Assembly (NCBI RefSeq): GCF_014696105.1
Contig: NZ_JACJPO010000061.1
Location: 1-64,000 of the forward strand
Reading direction: 5' to 3'
Length of the DNA stretch: 64,000 nt
From: Microcoleus sp. FACHB-1515
GTDB lineage: Bacteria > Cyanobacteriota > Cyanobacteriia > Elainellales > Elainellaceae
The position numbers were made by a program, and so were the translations under genes. Below are positions 25,286-33,746 of this stretch, one piece after another. The first letter of the stretch is position 1. Each line of letters starts with the position of its first letter. The notes under the pieces are model-generated. The model saw only the letters and a program-made list of their open reading frames with translations. It ran no database searches and was not told the origin of the DNA.

Positions 25286-27673
25286 ATGAAACTGTTTCGA
25301 TCGATTCAGCAGCAACTCACTCACAAGCCAATTTTGCCGAAGATTGCTCGACGCTGGAAGCCGCTGCGACGATTTTACCTGCGACGCTGGCGACGCCTGC
25401 TGCAACAAAAAATTCCGCGTCGGAAAGTGGCTCGATCGGGCATATCGCGGCCTGTGCTGCTGCTGCTGGCGATCGTGCTGCTCACCAGTGCGATCGGGCA
25501 TCGCTTTTATAATGAGCCGCAGTTGGCCGTGAATACGATCGCGCCGCAAACGCTGAGAGCGCCCGCATCCGCCCAGGTTGAAGATACCAAAACCACTGCC
25601 GAACATCGGCTGGCTGCCCGCACCGGATCGACCCCGGTGTTGATGGTGGACGAAACGGCCAATCAAGAAATTCAGCAGGCACTCCAGCGCTATTTCAACC
25701 AGGGAAACGAACTGCGAGCCAAAGCCGGATCGCTGCCATTTGCGCCGCCGTTTGACCTTTCGATGCAATCGCAGCAGTATCTGAGACAGGCTACGGATGC
25801 GGACTGGCAAACGATTCTGCAACTTGCCAGCGGTGCTTCCGATGCGGTTTCTGCCAATCTTACGCCTGTTGAGCAGTTTGTTGTTCTTGAACTGCAAAGC
25901 TATCGCCGCAATAGTTCAGCCGAAGAATTCGCAAGTTTGCAAAAGGTGATCGATCGCGTCCGACAACGCTATGCTGCCGCCGTTGCCGCGATCGCCACCC
26001 AAACCAAAGACGATCCCCAAGCCCTCTACACGACAAGCCTGCTCGATCTCTCGGACGAGGATTGGGAGGCAACTCAATTTGCTGTGCAGCAAGCGCTCGA
26101 TCGCATTCTGATTCAGGGCATCGCGCCCGGACTGCCCGATACGCAGTTTTCTCAAATTGCCCAAGCTCATCTAATTGATGTGCCGCCTGCCGGACAACCG
26201 ATCGCCACTGCAATGCTTACGCAGGTTCTCCAGCCCAATTTGGTGCAAGACCCAGAGCAAACCCGCCTGCGAGCCGAGCAAGCCGCTCAGTCTGTCAAGC
26301 CAGAAATCGTCAAAATTCGCCAGGGCGAAATCATCGTCGCAGCGGGCGATCGAATCAGCCAGTCGGATTTTGTCCTGCTCGATTACTTCAACCTCAGCCG
26401 TCGATCGCTGAATGGTTGGGCAATTTTGGGTTTCACGGGCTTGGTCAGCGCTGCCGTTGTGATCTTTATATATGTCGAACGCTATTCGCACAGCGGACTG
26501 CGAAAGCGCGACTATCTGCTAGTGCTGCTGCTTGCTCTCAGCGCTCCCTTGACGGTGATGCTGAGTTTGCCGACCACGAGTCTGCCTGCGATCGCCCTGC
26601 TGCTCGGCAGCTTTTACGGCTCGGCCTTGGGCGCAACAACCGTTCTGCTGCTAAGTCTGCTGCTGCCGATCGGCCTGCCAATCGGCAGCAGTGCCCTCGT
26701 TGCCAGCAGCATCGGCAGCATTGTCGGAGCACTGCTGGCGGGCAAGCGGCGATCGCGCGAAGAACTCGCCTTGTTGGGCGGCGCGATCGGCTTGACGCAG
26801 GGCGTCCTGTATCTGCTGCTAAACGTGCTGGACAGTCCGGTTTGGTACAGCGTTTTGATGGCGGCGTTGATGCAGGCGTTGCTCGGTGTGGCGTGGAGCG
26901 TGGTGGCGATCGGGCTGAGTCCGTATTTAGAGCATGTTTTCGATCTGGTGACGCCGATTCGCCTGGCAGAACTGTCGAACCCGAACTGTCCGCTGCTCAA
27001 AAAACTCGCCGCCCAAACGCCCGGAACCTTTCAGCACACCTTATTTGTAGCAACGTTGGCAGAAGCAGCGGCGCGATCGCTACGCTGCAACGTCGAACTG
27101 GTGCGAGCCGGAACGCTCTATCACGACATCGGCAAAATGCACGACCCGCAGGGCTTCATCGAAAATCAAATGGGCGGCGTCAACAAGCACGATCTAATCG
27201 ATGATCCCTGGCAGAGTGCCGCCATTATCAAAAAGCACGTGACCGAGGGGTTGGCGATCGCTCGCCGTTACCGTTTGCCCACCGCAGTTCAGGCATTCAT
27301 TCCCGAACATCAAGGCACAATGACGATCGCATATTTTCATCATCAGGCGCAGCGGCGAGCGCAAGAACACGCGGAATTTCTCGTGGACGATTCCGATTTT
27401 CGCTACGATGGCCCGATTCCGCAGTCACGCGAAACCGGAATTGTCATGCTGGCCGATTCCTGTGAAGCCGCGTTGCGATCGCTCAAAGAGGCCACGCCCG
27501 AAGAAGCCTTGGCAATGGTGAATCGCGTCCTTCGCGCTCGCTGGCAAGACGAACAACTGGTTGAATCCGGCCTGACTCGTGCCGAAATGTCGCAAATTGC
27601 CGAAATTTTTGTGCGCGTTTGGCAGCAATCCAACCACCAGCGCATTCCCTATCCGAAAGCGCGATCGGCATGA
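25286..27673 (+). CDS. Membrane HD-domain phosphodiesterase, PgpH/7TMR-HDED type (795 aa)
   Basis: Architecture of the PgpH family that degrades cyclic di-AMP. A basic cytoplasmic N-terminus is followed by one membrane helix (around residues 52-70), an extracytoplasmic 7TMR-HDED domain of about 300 residues, a bundle of seven hydrophobic helices (about 380-560) and a cytoplasmic HD domain. The HD domain shows HTLFVATLAEAAARS, the catalytic HDIGK at 613-617, KKHVTEG and FIPEHQGTM, the metal-binding His/Asp set of the family. The start ATG at 25286 (MKLFRSIQQQL) is preferred over an upstream TTG. A strong terminator follows. With the riboswitch at 21.5 kb it points to c-di-AMP signalling; the ligand is inferred from the family. 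Confidence 0.88.
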   Translation: MKLFRSIQQQLTHKPILPKIARRWKPLRRFYLRRWRRLLQQKIPRRKVARSGISRPVLLLLAIVLLTSAIGHRFYNEPQLAVNTIAPQTLRAPASAQVEDTKTTAEHRLAARTGSTPVLMVDETANQEIQQALQRYFNQGNELRAKAGSLPFAPPFDLSMQSQQYLRQATDADWQTILQLASGASDAVSANLTPVEQFVVLELQSYRRNSSAEEFASLQKVIDRVRQRYAAAVAAIATQTKDDPQALYTTSLLDLSDEDWEATQFAVQQALDRILIQGIAPGLPDTQFSQIAQAHLIDVPPAGQPIATAMLTQVLQPNLVQDPEQTRLRAEQAAQSVKPEIVKIRQGEIIVAAGDRISQSDFVLLDYFNLSRRSLNGWAILGFTGLVSAAVVIFIYVERYSHSGLRKRDYLLVLLLALSAPLTVMLSLPTTSLPAIALLLGSFYGSALGATTVLLLSLLLPIGLPIGSSALVASSIGSIVGALLAGKRRSREELALLGGAIGLTQGVLYLLLNVLDSPVWYSVLMAALMQALLGVAWSVVAIGLSPYLEHVFDLVTPIRLAELSNPNCPLLKKLAAQTPGTFQHTLFVATLAEAAARSLRCNVELVRAGTLYHDIGKMHDPQGFIENQMGGVNKHDLIDDPWQSAAIIKKHVTEGLAIARRYRLPTAVQAFIPEHQGTMTIAYFHHQAQRRAQEHAEFLVDDSDFRYDGPIPQSRETGIVMLADSCEAALRSLKEATPEEALAMVNRVLRARWQDEQLVESGLTRAEMSQIAEIFVRVWQQSNHQRIPYPKARSA

Positions 27674-27710
27674 AAAAGCTCCGCGATCGAACTCGAAGCG
27701 GAGCTTTTTT
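27673..27710. terminator. Strong bidirectional intrinsic terminator
   Basis: AAAAAGCTCCGC (27673-27684) pairs with GCGGAGCTTTTTT (27698-27710) around a 13-nt loop that contains GATCG. A-tract and T-tract on the two sides let it stop both the plus-strand PgpH-like gene and the minus-strand peroxiredoxin gene, which converge here. Confidence 0.9.
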
Positions 27711-27729
27711 CATTCAAGCCAATTGCAAA

Positions 27730-28335
27730 TTAAACCGAAGCGAAGAACACTTTCGACTTCACCGGATCGGGAGACATCGTTTTGTCTCCAGGCTGCCAAC
27801 CTGCGGGGCAAACTTCATCCGGGTGCGACTGCACATATTGAATCGCTTGCAGGGTGCGGAGCGTTTCTTCGACGCTGCGGCCAAACGACAAGTTGTTGAT
27901 CGTCGAGTGCTGGATTACGCCATCTTTGTCGATGATGAACAAACCGCGCAACGCAACGCCTGCATCCGGATCAAGCACATTGTAGGCCGAGCTAATTTCT
28001 TTTTTGATGTCCGAAACCAGCGGATAGTTCAGATCGCCCACGCCGCCCGATTTGCGATCGGTTTGAATCCAGGCCAGGTGCGAAAATTCGCTATCCACCG
28101 AAACGCCCAAAACTTCGGTGTTGATGTTTTTGAAGTCTTCGTAGCGATCGCTAAAGGCGGTGATTTCGGTCGGGCAAACGAACGTAAAATCGAGCGGATA
28201 GAAGAACAAAACGACGTATTTGCCGCGATAGTCGGACAGTTTGATTTGCTTAAATTCTTGGTCGAATACAGCCGTTGCCGTAAAGTCGGGAGCCGTTTGA
28301 CCGACTCGAAGGCAGCCCTCATTGCTGTAACCCAT
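27730..28335 (-). CDS. Typical 2-Cys peroxiredoxin (201 aa)
   Basis: Reduces H2O2 and organic peroxides using thioredoxin-type donors. The peroxidatic Cys54 lies in DFTFVCPTE and the resolving Cys176 in DEVCPAGW. The C-terminal extension past Cys176 ([12 protein letters not shown]...) includes the segment associated with overoxidation sensitivity. A good Shine-Dalgarno sequence (AAGGAGAG) lies upstream of the ATG at 28335. An inverted repeat at 28483-28497 could be a peroxide-responsive operator. It ends at a bidirectional terminator. Confidence 0.95.
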   Translation of the reverse strand: MGYSNEGCLRVGQTAPDFTATAVFDQEFKQIKLSDYRGKYVVLFFYPLDFTFVCPTEITAFSDRYEDFKNINTEVLGVSVDSEFSHLAWIQTDRKSGGVGDLNYPLVSDIKKEISSAYNVLDPDAGVALRGLFIIDKDGVIQHSTINNLSFGRSVEETLRTLQAIQYVQSHPDEVCPAGWQPGDKTMSPDPVKSKVFFASV

Positions 28336-28482
28336 GCGATACTCTCCTTAATATTCGTGCGTCTACGTTCGCAGATGATGGGAAGAAACATCGGCTGACG
28401 ATCGCCGCTTTACAAGTGGAAGCGCTGCAAGTCGAAGCATTGCAAGCCGATCGCCCAATCCGCAATGTTTGCAATCTGTTAA

Positions 28483-28497
28483 GACTATATCATAGTC
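28483..28497. promoter_or_regulatory. Inverted repeat GACTAT-ATC-ATAGTC upstream of the peroxiredoxin gene
   Basis: Perfect 6-bp arms with a 3-bp spacer; as a 7-1-7 arrangement it has one mismatch. It lies about 150 nt upstream of the peroxiredoxin ATG in an AT-rich stretch that could hold the promoter. FUR-family regulators (PerR/FurC) bind AT-rich 7-1-7 repeats and control peroxiredoxins in other cyanobacteria, so this is a plausible but unproven operator. Confidence 0.35.
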
Positions 28498-28607
28498 ATA
28501 ACGATTTTGAGTAGAGAATTTTAGGTTGAGTGTTGGGTGTCGGCTCCGCACCGATGAGTAGGCAGCCATTTAAGCCCCATCGAGCGTAGCTGATCTGCTG
28601 CTCGCGG

Positions 28608-29678
28608 TCAATTTTCAGTCGATCGCTGCAAAATAATCATGTCCGTTCCAACGATCGGACTGCGGGCAACCAGCGTTCCTTGCGAATCGGTGATTTCCAG
28701 TCGGCGAAAGTCGAGCGATCGAGCGCGATCAAGCATATCTGAGGCAAGCTGATTTTGCCGTGCTTCGCTCAATTCGTACCACGAATCGTTAATTTTCACC
28801 GTCAACCGACCGCTGCGAAAATTCGCCTGAATGTTCTCAATCAAGCCATTTCCATACTGATTGGTCAAATTGCCCACCTGATCTTGAATCGCTGCCACCA
28901 AGGTTTGCTCTGGCGTTAGCTGGGGTGGTGGCGGAGGTTCGGTGGCTTCGCCGCCTTCGGACGCCTTTTCAGTGGAAACTTCTGGCGGCGGTTCTTCAGC
29001 TTCGGGTTCTGGGGGCACTTCGATCGCTTCCGGCTCCGGTTCCAGCTCAATCATTTCCGGTTCCCTAATTTCCGGTTGAGGTTCAATTTCTGGAACTTCC
29101 GCCACCGAAGGCTCGATCGGCTCTGGTGCGATTTCGATCGGTTCCGGTTCGATCGCTAGAGATTCGCTCGGCTCTGGTGCGATGGCTTCGCCGCCTTCGA
29201 TCGCGGGAGTCGGTTCAGCGGGCGCAGGCAGCGTATCGGGAATCGGAACATCTGGAGCAGGCTGTTCGATCGCGGGACGCGAAGCAATGATCGGTTCCGG
29301 TGCAGTCGGCTTCAGGGCAGAATTGATCCACAAAGCCAGCAGAACGGTTCCGATAATGATGCCGCTGAGGGCAGTATCCGAGAGTTTTTCGCGCTGCGAT
29401 CGCGGCAGGATCGATCGAATTGTCTTCAGCAGCCACGCCCAAACTCGACCGATTTGCCGAAACAGCGGCGGTGCTGGCTCGGCTGCGATGCGGGGGGCTT
29501 CCGGTGCGTTGGGTTCCACTTTGACGAGTGCCTGTTCGAGCAGCCAAATGATGCTCCGCAGCGATCGCGCCGCTGTTTTGTTCAAGACGGGCTGCGTTTT
29601 TTGCCACAGGTTTTCCAGCGCGTTGTTGCGAGGGGCAGGCGGTTTCGCGTTCCCGGAATTTGGTGGCGGTTGCGGCAT
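28608..29678 (-). CDS. Single-pass membrane protein with acidic Pro/Glu-rich region, unknown function (356 aa)
   Basis: I do not recognise the family. The order is a cytoplasmic Pro/Asn/Lys-rich N-terminus, an amphipathic segment LRSIIWLLEQALVKVEPN, a single membrane helix (SGIIIGTVLLALWINSAL, near residue 125), then about 130 residues of Pro/Glu-rich low-complexity sequence with repeated PEPxEI-like units. It ends in a folded domain of about 90 residues (TLVAAIQDQVGNLTNQYGNG ... LEITDSQGTLVARSP). The start ATG at 29678 has AGAGG 8 nt upstream, better than the earlier in-frame ATG at 29708. The Pro/Glu-rich part may span the periplasm or wall. Confidence 0.7.
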   Translation of the reverse strand: MPQPPPNSGNAKPPAPRNNALENLWQKTQPVLNKTAARSLRSIIWLLEQALVKVEPNAPEAPRIAAEPAPPLFRQIGRVWAWLLKTIRSILPRSQREKLSDTALSGIIIGTVLLALWINSALKPTAPEPIIASRPAIEQPAPDVPIPDTLPAPAEPTPAIEGGEAIAPEPSESLAIEPEPIEIAPEPIEPSVAEVPEIEPQPEIREPEMIELEPEPEAIEVPPEPEAEEPPPEVSTEKASEGGEATEPPPPPQLTPEQTLVAAIQDQVGNLTNQYGNGLIENIQANFRSGRLTVKINDSWYELSEARQNQLASDMLDRARSLDFRRLEITDSQGTLVARSPIVGTDMIILQRSTEN

Positions 29679-29788
29679 CGATCGAACCTCTGGCAAGGGC
29701 AGCAGCATCAATCTACCATCTTGAGGCGGCAAGCTTTCGCCCCCTCAATTCCCCACTCGTGCCCGACTTTGAGGTCTGCTAGTTTGCC

Positions 29789-30301
29789 TCAATAAATCCA
29801 GGGAAGCAGCTTTTTCACTTGCTGGCGATAGGTGGCGTATTCGGGGTGCTTTGCGCTCAGCCAAATTTCTTCGCGGCTGGCTTTGGCGTTGAAGAATGCG
29901 AAGGCGGCGATCGCTCCCATCAAATGCGTCACGCTCAACTGCAACACTGCCCAACTAAACATCGCCAGCACGATCGCACCATACAAAGGATGTCGCACCA
30001 CGCTGTAAACACCCGTCTGCACCAAAGTTCCGCTGTCTTTCGGATGCGGCAAAGGCGTTAGATTATCTCCCAGTTCCGACAAGCCGCGCACGGCGAGCAA
30101 AATGCCGCCTGTGAATAGAATCAGCGCGATCGGTAAGGTCACGTAAATCAGCGCATACGGCACTCGAAACCCCGCAGGCTGATAGACGGGCAGCAGCACG
30201 AAACCAACAATTAAAAGCGCTTGCGCGACGACCCAATATTCGCCGCGATCGCCTGTGCGCCATCCGGCTTTGGTGAAGCCCCAGTCAGAGAAAAGTTTCA
30301 T
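29789..30301 (-). CDS. Isoprenylcysteine carboxyl methyltransferase-family membrane protein (170 aa)
   Basis: Four or five hydrophobic helices with the C-terminal ICMT/PEMT motif: GVYSVVRHPLYGAIVLAMFS (the R-H-P-x-Y SAM-binding signature), then KASREEIWLSAKHPEYATY (the E-E helix and Y of the family). Such proteins methylate lipids, quinone-like or small thiol/carboxyl substrates in the membrane; the bacterial substrates are mostly unknown. It is a separate unit from the downstream membrane-protein gene, with its ATG at 30301. Confidence 0.85.
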   Translation of the reverse strand: MKLFSDWGFTKAGWRTGDRGEYWVVAQALLIVGFVLLPVYQPAGFRVPYALIYVTLPIALILFTGGILLAVRGLSELGDNLTPLPHPKDSGTLVQTGVYSVVRHPLYGAIVLAMFSWAVLQLSVTHLMGAIAAFAFFNAKASREEIWLSAKHPEYATYRQQVKKLLPWIY

Positions 30302-30328
30302 GGTGATGCGATCGATCGACGATTACTT

Positions 30329-30535
30329 TTATCCGTTCGACTCTAATAAACTGCTATTTTCCTGCTGACGTTGAGCAATCTGCATTAGTAATCGCAATGC
30401 TGCATTGACATCGGCTGCGGTGGGAAAAGCCTGCGCCACATCTGGATCTAAAAGAATCAAATTCGTACCGCTTCGATAGCGCTCAATGTATTTTCCTCGA
30501 ACGCCGCCTTCTTCAGGCCGCAAATCATCTTCCAT
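30329..30535 (-). CDS. Small cyanobacterial protein, possibly antitoxin-like (68 aa)
   Basis: The sequence MEDDLRPEEGGVRGKYIERY, then GTNLILLDPDVAQAFPTAAD and VNAALRLLMQIAQRQQ, matches a type of short protein common in cyanobacteria, often in clusters with small toxin-like genes (a RHH/CopG-like 'D-x-D-V...F.....VN.AL' pattern). No partner toxin gene lies next to it here, so it may be an orphan. The family assignment is by impression only. Confidence 0.6.
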   Translation of the reverse strand: MEDDLRPEEGGVRGKYIERYRSGTNLILLDPDVAQAFPTAADVNAALRLLMQIAQRQQENSSLLESNG

Positions 30536-30744
30536 CTCAACATCGTCCTTCCAATAAAATACCGTCTAACTTAATGAGCAACTTCGATATACTTACGGCC
30601 TCTAAATCAGTCTTTAGGTAGATTCTCCTAATTTTACTAGACATTTGTATTGAACAGAAGCTATATTGAATACATATAAGAAATGTAATTCTACAGACCG
30701 TGTTTCTGAAATGTAACAAAAATTACAATTTTGGAAATGCAAAT
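30536..30744. other. AT-rich intergenic stretch, no supported gene on either strand
   Basis: About 210 nt, clearly richer in A+T than the surrounding sequence, with runs of TTTAGG, ATATAAG and AAAATTAC. The short minus-strand frame here (30537-30719) has Cys/Ile-rich composition and no homology, so I do not call it. A GTAN8TAC match occurs at 30713-30726 but fits no -10 element at the usual distance. Confidence 0.6.
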
Positions 30745-30960
30745 ATGAAAAAAATTAAAGAAATAGTAAAGCACAATGAGAAAAATCAACATAAGAAAAA
30801 GAGCGTAAATTGGAGAAAAATAGTAAGGGGACTTCCAGCCGTTGTCACATTCTCTGTGACAAATTACATGCCCTTTGGGGGTGTAGAAATTGAAAGGGCC
30901 GCTTGCAAGCTCCAACCTATATCCTGTGAGGTAGTGTTTGTAGAACGGGAGGTTGATTAG
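30745..30960 (+). CDS. Orphan small ORF in an AT-rich island (71 aa), unknown
   Basis: Possible gene starting at ATG 30745. It has a very basic N-terminus (MKKIKEIVKHNEKNQHKKK), then SVNWRKIVRGLPAVVTF and a C-terminal part with two cysteines in the segment from AACK to ISC, ending EVVFVEREVD. I know no homologue. It could be a secreted or modified peptide precursor, or it may not be translated. In favour: a strong plus-strand terminator 80 nt downstream. Against: a weak ribosome-binding site and codon use unlike its neighbours (AAA/AAT-rich start), which could also mean recent transfer. Confidence 0.4.
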   Translation: MKKIKEIVKHNEKNQHKKKSVNWRKIVRGLPAVVTFSVTNYMPFGGVEIERAACKLQPISCEVVFVEREVD

Positions 30961-31037
30961 AGCATAGATAAACGCAATTAAATTAACTTGATTCTATTTA
31001 TCTGAAACACGGCTGATAGTTATTTCTTAGAAGACCT

Positions 31038-31078
31038 AGCAAGTGGCTATACCAAGGTATAGCCACTTGCTTTTTGCT
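31038..31078 (+). terminator. Very strong intrinsic terminator
   Basis: A 16-bp perfect stem, AGCAAGTGGCTATACC (31038-31053) with GGTATAGCCACTTGCT (31056-31071), separated by AA, followed by TTTTGCTT. It is placed to end a plus-strand transcript covering the small ORF at 30745-30960; no other plus-strand gene lies upstream within 3 kb. Confidence 0.85.
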
Positions 31079-31149
31079 TAGCATAGTAGCGATTGACCTG
31101 CTGGACAAAGCTTAAAAAACTTTTGCAGGATATCACCCGTATTTCGACA

Positions 31150-31932
31150 TTATTTTAGGTGCAGAAATCGATCGAGTGCGGCCACCATTGCCGGAGGCCA
31201 GCGGCGCGTATTTGCCACCCAATCAAGATTTTTGTAGCGCGAATCGAGACCGACCGCAGCCACCCAGTTGCTTTCCGCTTCGCCCTGCTGCCCGTTCACC
31301 CACAGCACAGCCGTCAGCGCGGCTCGCATATCGGCAAACTGCGGATATTTGCGGACGAGATTTCGCATCGTGCGGAGGGCTTCATCCGTTTGGCCGGACT
31401 GGTAGAGGGCAAGCGCATAGTTGGCGCGGGCAAAGGCATAGTCGGGCGCGAGGTCGGCAGCGTAAAGGTAATCCGCGATCGCCGCATCCCAGTTGCCCGA
31501 CCCCGCTTCGGCATTGCCGCGATTGTTGTAGGCGGCGGGGTCTTGCGGGTCAAGTTCCAGGACGTGGTTATAGTCCGCGATCGCCTCGTCCCATTTGCCC
31601 AAGCCTTCCAAGGCCGTACCGCGATTCAGGTAGGGATCGGGCGCGTCGGGCGCGAGTTCAACGGCTTGGTTGTAGTCTGCGATCGCCGCTTCCAGCTTGT
31701 TTTGGCTGACGCGAGCATTACCGCGATTGCTCCACAGGGCAGCACTGTCGGGATACTGCTCGATTAATTGCGTCCAGTAGGTTTCCGCTGTGGCGAAGTC
31801 GCCGCGATTCGTGGCAGAAAATGCCTGCTGGCGGAGTTCTTCAAGCTGGGCGGGTTCCAGCGTCACTTCGGCGCGGGCGGGCGCAGTCCACAAAAATAGG
31901 CAGAGGCAGAAGGCAAGGAGGAGGCGGAGCAT
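31150..31932 (-). CDS. Secreted TPR-repeat protein (260 aa)
   Basis: A signal peptide (MLRLLLAFCLCLFLWTAPARA) predicts export to the periplasm or thylakoid lumen. It is followed by four to five tetratricopeptide repeats between about residues 35 and 190, for example ALWSNRGNARVSQNKLEAAI and DPYLNRGTALEGLGKWDEAI. These repeats mediate protein-protein contacts. The C-terminal 60 residues (LDSRYKNLDWVANTRRWPPA) are conserved in cyanobacterial and plastid homologues. It lies 23 nt downstream of ruvB on the same strand, so it is probably cotranscribed. The partner is unknown. Confidence 0.88.
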   Translation of the reverse strand: MLRLLLAFCLCLFLWTAPARAEVTLEPAQLEELRQQAFSATNRGDFATAETYWTQLIEQYPDSAALWSNRGNARVSQNKLEAAIADYNQAVELAPDAPDPYLNRGTALEGLGKWDEAIADYNHVLELDPQDPAAYNNRGNAEAGSGNWDAAIADYLYAADLAPDYAFARANYALALYQSGQTDEALRTMRNLVRKYPQFADMRAALTAVLWVNGQQGEAESNWVAAVGLDSRYKNLDWVANTRRWPPAMVAALDRFLHLK

Positions 31933-31955
31933 GACAGGTTCGATCGCAACTGCCC

Positions 31956-33071
31956 TTAGAGTACCAAGGGAAGCTGACTGTCGGGCGGCGAATAGCCCAT
32001 GTGCTTCCAGGCGGCAGGCGTGGCGATTCGGCCTCTGGGGGTGCGCTGGAGGTAGCCAAGCTGCATCAAATAGGGTTCATAGACTTCTTCGATCGTCTGC
32101 GAATCTTCTCCCGTCACGGCGGCGATCGTATCGAGTCCGACGGGACCACCGCCAAAATTTTCGATCATGACGCTGAGCATTTTGCGGTCTGTCCAGTCCA
32201 GCCCGCAGGGATCAACGTTGAATAGCTGCAAGGCTTCGGCGGCGATCGCTTCGTCGATCGTGGCGACCTGCTTCACCTGAATGTAGTCACGCACTCGGCG
32301 CAAAAGACGATTGGCAATCCGGGGCGTGCCTCGCGATCGACGAGCAATTTCTGCCGCGCCGTCCGGCTGAATAGGCGTATTCAAAATGCTGGCCGTGCGT
32401 AAAACGATCTGCGTTAGTTCGTCGTGTTCATAGAAGCGCAGACGTTGGACGAGGCCGAATCGATCGCGCAGCGGAGAACTGAGCGCTCCGACTCTTGTGG
32501 TTGCGCCGACGAGGGTAAAGCGCTTGAGCGGAAGAACTTGCGTCCGGGCGCTTTGGCCTTTGCCGATCGTAATGTCGAGCCGAAAATCTTCCATTGCCGG
32601 ATAGAGAATTTCCTCGGTGACTTTCGGCAAACGGTGAATTTCATCGATAAACAATACGTCTCCGGGCTGCAAGTTGATCAGCAGACCAACGATATCGCGG
32701 GGACGCTCCAAGGCGGGTGCACTGGTGATTTTGCAGTTGACACCCATCTCGGTTGCCAAAATTAGCGACATGGTGGTTTTGCCGAGTCCAGGTGGCCCAT
32801 AGAGCAGCAGGTGATCGAGCGGTTCCTGCCGCGCCTGTGCCGCCTGAATCGCGATGTTCAGCACTTCTCGGAGGTCTTTTTGCCCGACGTAATCCGCGAT
32901 GCGCTGGGGACGCAGCTTTTCTTCTTGTTTGCCGTATTCGTCGAGCGTGACGACGGGCTGAAGCAAATCTTCGGTGGGCGGTTGGACGGCAGCTTTTTTG
33001 GAGCGCGATCGCACTTGTTCCGACGATCGCGGCTCAGACGGCTCCTGCTGTTTGGAAGAGATTATCGCCAT
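31956..33071 (-). CDS. ruvB: Holliday junction DNA helicase RuvB (371 aa)
   Basis: AAA+ motor for branch migration at Holliday junctions with RuvA. It has Walker [10 protein letters not shown], Walker B FIDEIHRL, sensor 1 VGATTR and the arginine-finger region (PLRDRFGL), then a C-terminal winged-helix domain ending near [15 protein letters not shown]. An N-terminal extension of about 45 Ser/Glu-rich residues precedes the usual start, as in other cyanobacteria. The ATG at 33071 is used. A one-mismatch LexA-type site lies 72 nt upstream. Confidence 0.97.
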   Translation of the reverse strand: MAIISSKQQEPSEPRSSEQVRSRSKKAAVQPPTEDLLQPVVTLDEYGKQEEKLRPQRIADYVGQKDLREVLNIAIQAAQARQEPLDHLLLYGPPGLGKTTMSLILATEMGVNCKITSAPALERPRDIVGLLINLQPGDVLFIDEIHRLPKVTEEILYPAMEDFRLDITIGKGQSARTQVLPLKRFTLVGATTRVGALSSPLRDRFGLVQRLRFYEHDELTQIVLRTASILNTPIQPDGAAEIARRSRGTPRIANRLLRRVRDYIQVKQVATIDEAIAAEALQLFNVDPCGLDWTDRKMLSVMIENFGGGPVGLDTIAAVTGEDSQTIEEVYEPYLMQLGYLQRTPRGRIATPAAWKHMGYSPPDSQLPLVL

Positions 33072-33142
33072 GTCTCACCTCCGCTCGCGCTTGGGCAAAC
33101 TGCCTGCTGGAATCGCTCTTAGCTTAACTGTACTCTGCATTT

Positions 33143-33156
33143 CGGACAACTGTACT
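33143..33156 (-). promoter_or_regulatory. Candidate LexA-type site upstream of ruvB
   Basis: On the minus strand AGTACAGTTGTCCG fits the cyanobacterial LexA consensus RGTACNNNDGTWCB with one mismatch (C for W). It lies in the short gap between ruvB and the divergent gene at 33216. ruvB is an SOS gene in many bacteria, which makes the site worth noting, but one-mismatch matches also arise by chance. Confidence 0.3.
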
Positions 33157-33215
33157 AATTTTTGCCACTGTTAATGGGTGCGATAGTATCAGACTGTGGC
33201 TATTTCGCGCTCATT

Positions 33216-33743
33216 ATGCCCGAAAATTCTTTGCAAGTCCCTGAAAATTTGTCGTTTCCCGATGCGATCGCCCTGACGCAAATTCTGCTTGATCGATTCA
33301 GCGATCTTGCGGATGCCGACATCGAATCGACGGTGACGGCTCTGGTCGCGACTGAAAACGGCGCACGGGGCTTTTTCGTCACCTATTTAAGCAACGATCG
33401 ATCGCTAGCAGACCACCCATCCGCAGCGATTGTAACCGCTTTGCGATCGTCTCCCGACATCGTTTCCGAACTCTTAGTCAAAAATTTAGCCATGTCCGCA
33501 GCAATGGCCGTTCATCATCGTCGCAATCAAGATGAAAGCGCGGCACAAGGGTCAGATCGAGTGCAACGGCGATCGCTCGATCTGATTCGCCTGCTCGATC
33601 TGCCGCAGATGCGCGATCTCGCCCAAAAGCTGCACGAAAGCGCGGCCACAGGGCGCGGAGAATATAAAGCGTTTCTCGATCGCTGGAACTACGATGCCGA
33701 ACAGCGTCAAACGATCGAGCAGGCAGTGTCAGCAGTGATGTAA
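33216..33743 (+). CDS. Conserved cyanobacterial protein of unknown function (175 aa)
   Basis: Helical, soluble protein starting MPENSLQVPENLSFPDAIAL. It has two visible parts: residues 10-110 (LTQILLDRFSDLADADIEST ... SPDIVSELLVKNLAMSAAMA) and, after a charged spacer, a C-terminal helical hairpin (LDLIRLLDLPQMRDLAQKLH ... YKAFLDRWNYDAEQRQTIEQ). I know no domain name. The ATG at 33216 is preferred over earlier in-frame starts that overlap the ruvB promoter region. It is immediately followed (3 nt) by the phosphoglycerate mutase gene, so translation is coupled. Confidence 0.75.
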   Translation: MPENSLQVPENLSFPDAIALTQILLDRFSDLADADIESTVTALVATENGARGFFVTYLSNDRSLADHPSAAIVTALRSSPDIVSELLVKNLAMSAAMAVHHRRNQDESAAQGSDRVQRRSLDLIRLLDLPQMRDLAQKLHESAATGRGEYKAFLDRWNYDAEQRQTIEQAVSAVM

Positions 33744-33746
33744 GCA

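Noticed and set aside
30713-30726. Exact GTAN8TAC (NtcA-type) match in the AT-rich island
   Set aside because: No TAN3T at about 22 nt and no link to nitrogen genes. AT-rich sequence raises chance matches, and about 15 are expected in the window anyway.
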